35,037 nucleotides of DNA from a virus. The position numbers were made by a program, and so were the translations under genes. The stretch lies in the IMG/VR virus record IMGVR_UViG_3300034018_000748, positions 1 to 35,037 of that record. One strand, given 5' to 3'. Below the pieces are notes generated by a model. The model saw only the letters and a program-made list of their open reading frames with translations. It ran no database searches and was not told where the DNA came from. This document shows positions 31,277 to 35,037 of the stretch, one piece after another. Numbering within the stretch: position 1 is the stretch's first letter; each line of letters starts with the position of its first letter.

Positions 31277-32320
31277 ATGCTTTTAGATTTAGACGATTTC
31301 ACGGGTAAATATGAGTTGCATACAGGAATGTATGACCAAGCCAAATTGTTGGAGTATATTCAGATATATGAAGAGCAATACCTTATAGACCTATTCGGTG
31401 CGACTTTGTACGATGAATTCATCAATGACTTGGACAATAACAATTATCCTGAATCGCCTAACTTCCAAAAGGTATTTGATCCTTTTCATTTGGACAACAC
31501 TTCAAACGGATTCCTTACATCGTACAACACGTATAACAGTGTGATTATCTCTAAGGGAATTTTGGATATGCTCAAAGGTTTCATTTACTTTGAATATGTA
31601 AAAGATACGGCTAACCAAATCACATCGCAAGGGCAAAAGATACCACAAGGGGAAAACAGCCTAACTGCTACTACTTTGTACAACATGATGTACACGCGTT
31701 ATTGGGAGGCATTAAAGACGTATAGAGCCATTCAATGGTACATCTATCGCAATCAGGATTTACCAATTGGTGCAATCCTTACGATGGAAGTAATGAATGA
31801 TGGCGATGGGTACGATGGTTATGATTGGATTACTGATCTAACCGGACAAGGAAGTGGTACTGATGGTATTTTATCATTCACATCATGGCAGATAAACGGG
31901 GTAAAAACAATACAAGGTGCATCTGTTGGATCGGGTTATGTTAATCAAACCGTTTATCCAACTACTGGTGGATTAGGTAATGGTTGTACAATAAGAGTTG
32001 GAGCAACTCAAAGTGGCATTCCAAGTTCTTTTGCAATTGTGAATCCCGGCACTGGTTACGCTTATTTGGATAATCTTATTATTCAAGGTGGTAACAATGA
32101 TCAGGATATTGATGTACTTGTTCCATTAGGTAATGGTGAATTAAAGTCTCTAATTGTTCAGGAGGGTGGTAAAAATTACCAAATTGGGGATATTTTTGTA
32201 TTGAATAGCGATTCACATCCAAATACAGGATCACCAGCAGTTGTTGAAGTTACAAAGGTATCAGTCGGTGATTTTACAAAATGGAATGGTGTTCCTAAAC
32301 AAATGGCTTACTGGTTATGA
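31277..32320 (+). CDS. Head-tail connector with an inserted Gly-Tyr repeat domain
   Basis: This 347-aa protein has an alpha-helical N-terminal part (1-162; LYDEFINDLDNNNYP, then ILDMLKGFIYFEYVKDTANQ) resembling connector proteins of Bacteroidota phages, then about 163-330 of beta repeats (GSGYVNQTVYPTTGG, PGTGYAYLDNLIIQGG, EGGKNYQIGDIFVLN) and a short end KWNGVPKQMAYWL, which in homologues would follow the helical part directly. The beta part thus looks like an insertion. The protein should dock on the portal. Confidence 0.65.
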   Translation: MLLDLDDFTGKYELHTGMYDQAKLLEYIQIYEEQYLIDLFGATLYDEFINDLDNNNYPESPNFQKVFDPFHLDNTSNGFLTSYNTYNSVIISKGILDMLKGFIYFEYVKDTANQITSQGQKIPQGENSLTATTLYNMMYTRYWEALKTYRAIQWYIYRNQDLPIGAILTMEVMNDGDGYDGYDWITDLTGQGSGTDGILSFTSWQINGVKTIQGASVGSGYVNQTVYPTTGGLGNGCTIRVGATQSGIPSSFAIVNPGTGYAYLDNLIIQGGNNDQDIDVLVPLGNGELKSLIVQEGGKNYQIGDIFVLNSDSHPNTGSPAVVEVTKVSVGDFTKWNGVPKQMAYWL

Positions 32321-33000
32321 TAAACGAAATTACAAGTGTTGTTGAGGATTTAGTTGGTGAAATTAGTAACCGATTAACCGGTATTTATGCACCTTTAACA
32401 AAAAGGTTTATCACTTGTGATACAAAATGGGCGCGTTTAGGTAAAAATGTAAAGGACATTCAAGGTCGAGAATACAGGATTACCGAAATAGTGTACAATG
32501 AGTATGTTACTTTATCACCAATAAATCACACGGGATCACCAACCGGAACGATTTTTTTAACTGATCCATTTTGGATTACCGGCACAAAATTAGCGACCAA
32601 TAGCGAATGGAGTAAAGCCGAAAAAAACCTAATGAAGAAAACGCCATTGATTTGGTTGTTGGAGGTTATCAGGTTAAGACGATTCGGTCGTGACAGTGTA
32701 ATTGAATTCGAAAGTGATCTAAGGATGTTCTTTTTAGATGAGACTAATGTTGCGCAGTATTACACGGCAGATCACCGCGAGAATGTAGTTTATCCAATGG
32801 AAAGGTTGTGTGATGAGTTTATCAAAGTAGTGGAGGCTAACCGAAACTATCAGACAATTGAAAATTACGACATTATTACGTTCAGCCGTTTTGGTGTTGA
32901 GCGCGATAACGGGATGTTTCAAAACGTCTTAGATGCAAATTTAAGTGGGGTTGAGTTGAGAATCACCCTTACGAAGTACAAAGAAAATTGTAAATGTTAA
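32317..33000 (+). CDS. Head completion / neck protein candidate
   Basis: This 227-aa protein (MINEITSVVEDLVGEISNRL) has an N-terminal helical and beta part (KDIQGREYRITEIVYNEYV, PFWITGTKLATNSEWSKAEK) and a middle region of strands and helices (RLRRFGRDSVIEFESDLRMF). It overlaps the connector by ATGA and precedes the tail tube gene. Position suggests a head-closure or tail-terminator role; the family is not recognised. Confidence 0.55.
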   Translation: MINEITSVVEDLVGEISNRLTGIYAPLTKRFITCDTKWARLGKNVKDIQGREYRITEIVYNEYVTLSPINHTGSPTGTIFLTDPFWITGTKLATNSEWSKAEKNLMKKTPLIWLLEVIRLRRFGRDSVIEFESDLRMFFLDETNVAQYYTADHRENVVYPMERLCDEFIKVVEANRNYQTIENYDIITFSRFGVERDNGMFQNVLDANLSGVELRITLTKYKENCKC

Positions 33001-33020
33001 ATTCTTAAAAAGTAAAAAAA

Positions 33021-33908
33021 ATGGCTTTAGGATGTAATTGTAATTTAGGATTGAGCAACACTGGTAAACCGGGATGTTTACCAATTCAATCTGTAACAAG
33101 TGGACTTATCATGGTTCCACTTAATGCGGCTGATGGAACTGCTAATTTCATCGATTTAGATGCGGCTTTGCCAACATGGGCAGACCTTATTAACGAGGCT
33201 GATCCTTCAAAAAGATGGTTTCCTTTACAAGGATTCGAGAATGTAGAATTGCCAAAGGCAGATACTATCTTCGAAGAGGCAAACAGTGGACGTATGGTTT
33301 TCATTCGTCAAGGTAAGCGTTCATTTGCTGGTGAATTGTGGGGTGAAACTCCAACTTTCTACGGTAAATTAAGCAACAACCGTTGTGTTGATTTCGGTGT
33401 TTACATTGTAGACGTTAACGGTAACTTGATCGGTTCTAAGGTAGGTGATGGACTTTATCCAATTCCTGTTGATAACCAATCATTCAACCCAACGTATATG
33501 TTTGCAACTGACACCACTACTTCAAAAGTAATGGTTGCATTTGATTTTGATCGTTTGTTTGACGAATCAACTATGTACATGATCACTCCAACTGAGGCTG
33601 GTCAGAACTTCAACGACCTTAATGGATTGTTGGATGTTAACTTTACTGATAACACTGTAACTGCTGGTTCTTTGGTTTCTACTTTAGTATTGGATTACGG
33701 AACAGCATTAAACCCAATCCAATTCACAGGAGCGGCTCCGGCTGATTTTGCGTTAACTGTTAACGGTGTATCAACTCCACTAACTACTGTAACTGAAGGC
33801 CCGGCTGGAACTTACACTTTCACATTCACTGCAACAACTGGTGATGATTGTGTAATCAGCGTTGATAAGGATGGTTACGATGGTGAAATTTCATTCACTG
33901 CGGCGTAA
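33021..33908 (+). CDS. Major tail tube protein with Ig-like C-terminal domain
   Basis: This 295-aa protein has a Cys-rich start (GCNCNLGLSNTGKPGC), a beta-rich body (residues 40-200; MVFIRQGKRSFAGELWGETP and VYIVDVNGNLIGSKVGDGLY) and a C-terminal domain at about 220-295 (FALTVNGVSTPLTTVTEGPA then TYTFTFTATTGDDCVISVD) of the Ig-like type seen on tail tube surfaces. It sits between neck and tail-assembly genes. Tail tube role is by position and composition. Confidence 0.75.
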   Translation: MALGCNCNLGLSNTGKPGCLPIQSVTSGLIMVPLNAADGTANFIDLDAALPTWADLINEADPSKRWFPLQGFENVELPKADTIFEEANSGRMVFIRQGKRSFAGELWGETPTFYGKLSNNRCVDFGVYIVDVNGNLIGSKVGDGLYPIPVDNQSFNPTYMFATDTTTSKVMVAFDFDRLFDESTMYMITPTEAGQNFNDLNGLLDVNFTDNTVTAGSLVSTLVLDYGTALNPIQFTGAAPADFALTVNGVSTPLTTVTEGPAGTYTFTFTATTGDDCVISVDKDGYDGEISFTAA

Positions 33909-34090
33909 TGAGTTACGTTACATTTGGTAAGTATAGCATTCAAGCGGATTTCATTTTAAATAGTACGTTTGATGAGTTATGCGATGCGTTCCAACATATC
34001 CCAAACAACGTACTTGTTGCGGCTTGGGAATCGGTACATGGAAAGCAAAAAAAGCCAAAGAAGAAACCGAAGACCGATAACGAACAATAG
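33908..34090 (+). CDS. Small tail protein
   Basis: This 60-aa protein (MSYVTFGKYSIQADFILNST) starts on a TAATG overlap with the tail tube gene and has a Lys-rich end (KQKKPKKKPKTDNEQ). It precedes a terminator. It could be a tail assembly chaperone. A C-AAAAAAAG run at 34046-34054 looks like a frameshift site but leads only to a stop in the terminator stem. Confidence 0.5.
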   Translation: MSYVTFGKYSIQADFILNSTFDELCDAFQHIPNNVLVAAWESVHGKQKKPKKKPKTDNEQ

Positions 34091-34097
34091 TAAAGAG

Positions 34098-34124
34098 GGG
34101 GTGTGAAATATCACCCCTTTTTTT
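34098..34124 (+). terminator. Intrinsic terminator after the tail tube genes
   Basis: GGGGTG (34098-34103) and CACCCC (34112-34117) form a 6-bp stem with loop TGAAATAT, followed by seven T. It splits the capsid/tail-tube genes from the tail assembly and tape measure genes. Confidence 0.8.
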
Positions 34125-34127
34125 GCT

Positions 34128-34135
34128 TAACTTTG
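34128..34135 (+). promoter_or_regulatory. -7 element for tail assembly and tape measure genes
   Basis: TAACTTTG is a full TAnnTTTG match just after the terminator and 5 bases before the ATG at 34140. Start of transcription would then be at or within the first codons, so a leaderless or shorter mRNA, or start at a later ATG, must be considered. Confidence 0.5.
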
Positions 34136-34139
34136 ATAT

Positions 34140-34610
34140 ATGTTTGATCTGATGAATACTCGCATTGGTGAATTGCTGAACAAAGCAACACGTATAACAT
34201 TTGCAGATGTATGGAAGGAGGTGTTTAGGGATGAGCAATTTAAGACTGAGATACTCGATTGGATTAGATGGGATCAATTATACAATGAAGGGGTTGATGA
34301 ATTTGGGCAAATTATAGGCACTTATTCACGAGCAACTGAGATGTTCAACCCTGAAAAATTAGAAGGAACACCATTCACATTATACGACACGGGAGAATTT
34401 TACAATTCAATGATGATTGAAGTATTTAATGATTACATTGAGATCAACGGTGATGGTTTAAAGGTGGATGAATTTGGACAAACAACAGACCTATTTCAAG
34501 AATATGGGTATGAAATTATTGGACTTACTGACGAAAGCAAAGAGAAATTGGCGCAAGAACTCATTGATCGATTTAACTACGAATATAAGCGACTATTATC
34601 AATCAATTGA
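34140..34610 (+). CDS. Tail assembly / tail completion protein candidate
   Basis: This 156-aa acidic protein (MFDLMNTRIGELLNKATRIT) has FTLYDTGEFYNSMMIEVFND, then EINGDGLKVDEFGQTTDLFQ and ELIDRFNYEYKRL. The pattern LYDTGxFYxS...LFxxYGxxIxGLTDE is one I associate with small tail proteins of Bacteroidota phages. It follows the tail tube and lies two genes before the tape measure. A chaperone or completion role is inferred. Confidence 0.6.
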   Translation: MFDLMNTRIGELLNKATRITFADVWKEVFRDEQFKTEILDWIRWDQLYNEGVDEFGQIIGTYSRATEMFNPEKLEGTPFTLYDTGEFYNSMMIEVFNDYIEINGDGLKVDEFGQTTDLFQEYGYEIIGLTDESKEKLAQELIDRFNYEYKRLLSIN

Positions 34611-34614
34611 TGAT

Positions 34615-35028
34615 ATGCCTTTATACAACTGGATTAAATGCACTGAGGGTAATTTAACGCACGTTAGGAAGACAAAAGAAGGCAACGCGAATAATGACAT
34701 CGAGGCATGGACAAAGGTACATGATTCGTATATTGATGAGTTTGGACTGAGCGAAGTGTATAAAAAAATGCTGGATGCCATGCGCAAAAAGGCATTGATT
34801 GAATTGGATTATGTAATTACTGGTGATCGGTTTAAGTTAACCGAAGCCGAAATTCAAGCCGCGAAATTACAGTCAATGATGGCAAACGGCGGTAATGGAA
34901 TGACAATTGAGCAGACGTTAATTTATATAAGCAAATGGATTGGTCAATGGATCAACCCTAAACAAATAACGGCACGTGAATATTTTAATTTGTTAAAGGA
35001 GTATGGCAAAGCAAATAAAGGCAACTGA
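34615..35028 (+). CDS. Tail assembly protein upstream of the tape measure
   Basis: This 137-aa protein (MPLYNWIKCTEGNLTHVRKT) has WTKVHDSYIDEFGLSEVYKK, then DYVITGDRFKLTEAEIQAAK. Position directly before the tape measure is that of tail assembly chaperones. The start at 34615 is chosen since upstream frame overlaps the previous gene. The stop lies 26 bases inside the tape measure gene; the same end is repeated at 1-118. No programmed frameshift could be shown. Confidence 0.6.
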   Translation: MPLYNWIKCTEGNLTHVRKTKEGNANNDIEAWTKVHDSYIDEFGLSEVYKKMLDAMRKKALIELDYVITGDRFKLTEAEIQAAKLQSMMANGGNGMTIEQTLIYISKWIGQWINPKQITAREYFNLLKEYGKANKGN

Positions 35029-35037
35029 TATATTTGA

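Noticed and set aside
34046-34105. Slippery C-AAAAAAAG run in the small tail gene as a programmed frameshift site
   Set aside because: The -1 frame gives only a short extension ending inside the terminator hairpin and the +1 frame stops at once, so no G/GT-type fusion is produced.
1-35037. Genes on the minus strand
   Set aside because: All minus-strand frames overlap well-supported plus-strand genes, lack similar proteins and have no promoter pattern.
1-35037. Integrase, attachment site, CRISPR array, insertion sequence or reverse transcriptase
   Set aside because: No recognisable motifs (tyrosine or serine recombinase, DDE, RT YxDD) and no regular direct-repeat array were found.

Overview
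This window is one essentially complete tailed-phage genome, most likely a siphovirus of a Bacteroidota (Flavobacterium-like) host. Bases 1-127 are repeated exactly at 34911-35037, so the contig closes on itself and the unique circular sequence is 34,910 bp. The 127-bp length looks like an assembler k-mer overlap rather than a biological terminal repeat, and the cut lies just inside the tape-measure gene. All genes are on the + strand, tightly packed, with many ATGA or TAATG overlaps. The host guess rests on promoters of the Bacteroidota type (TAnnTTTG: TATATTTG or TAACTTTG, at 14111-14140 with TTG exactly 19 bases upstream), on few Shine-Dalgarno sites, on low GC, and on families typical of Bacteroidota (a DUF3127-like SSB and small AKxMEKxQI proteins ending in YYNETFKSE). 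TAA, TAG and TGA all act as stops. I see no tRNA, CRISPR array, integrase, transposase, DNA polymerase or primase.

Layout in map order. (1) 93-12133: tape measure, baseplate/tail-tip proteins, a jelly-roll-like tip protein and two tandem tail fibres that share an anchor, each followed by a small partner gene. (2) 12137-13967: lysis (a one-TM protein and an L,D-transpeptidase-like putative endolysin) and a calcineurin-like phosphoesterase, closed by a terminator at 14011-14045. (3) 14133-16311: the early region starts from the best promoter in the window and carries small proteins, a MazG-like small protein and a DnaA-domain-IV-like protein. (4) 16317-16421: a putative small RNA made of two hairpins with complementary loops. 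(5) 16440-21306: replication and recombination genes (replisome-organiser-like, DnaB/Twinkle-like ATPase, NinG, ERF annealing protein, FEN-like 5'-3' exonuclease). (6) 21317-23158: an AT-rich accessory block of small genes joined by four near-identical junction repeats, a structured intergenic RNA-like region and a GIY-YIG-like/HTH fusion. (7) 23213-26022: DUF3127/SSB-like protein, small HTH protein, a second promoter-hairpin-terminator unit, small proteins and a ParB-like/adenine methyltransferase fusion. (8) 26030-35028: small and large terminase, portal, prohead protease, capsid, connectors, tail tube and tail assembly proteins, running through the contig joint into the tape measure.

Together the genes describe a phage that borrows the host polymerase and primase, supplies its own helicase-like ATPase, recombination proteins and SSB-like protein, protects its DNA with a methyltransferase, packages through an HK97-type pathway and builds a long tail (tape measure 1037 aa). 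Non-standard items worth most attention are the loop-loop RNA at 16317-16421, the junction-repeat gene cassettes at 21536-22227, the structured region at 22474-22595, the mosaic methyltransferase core and the tandem alternative fibres.
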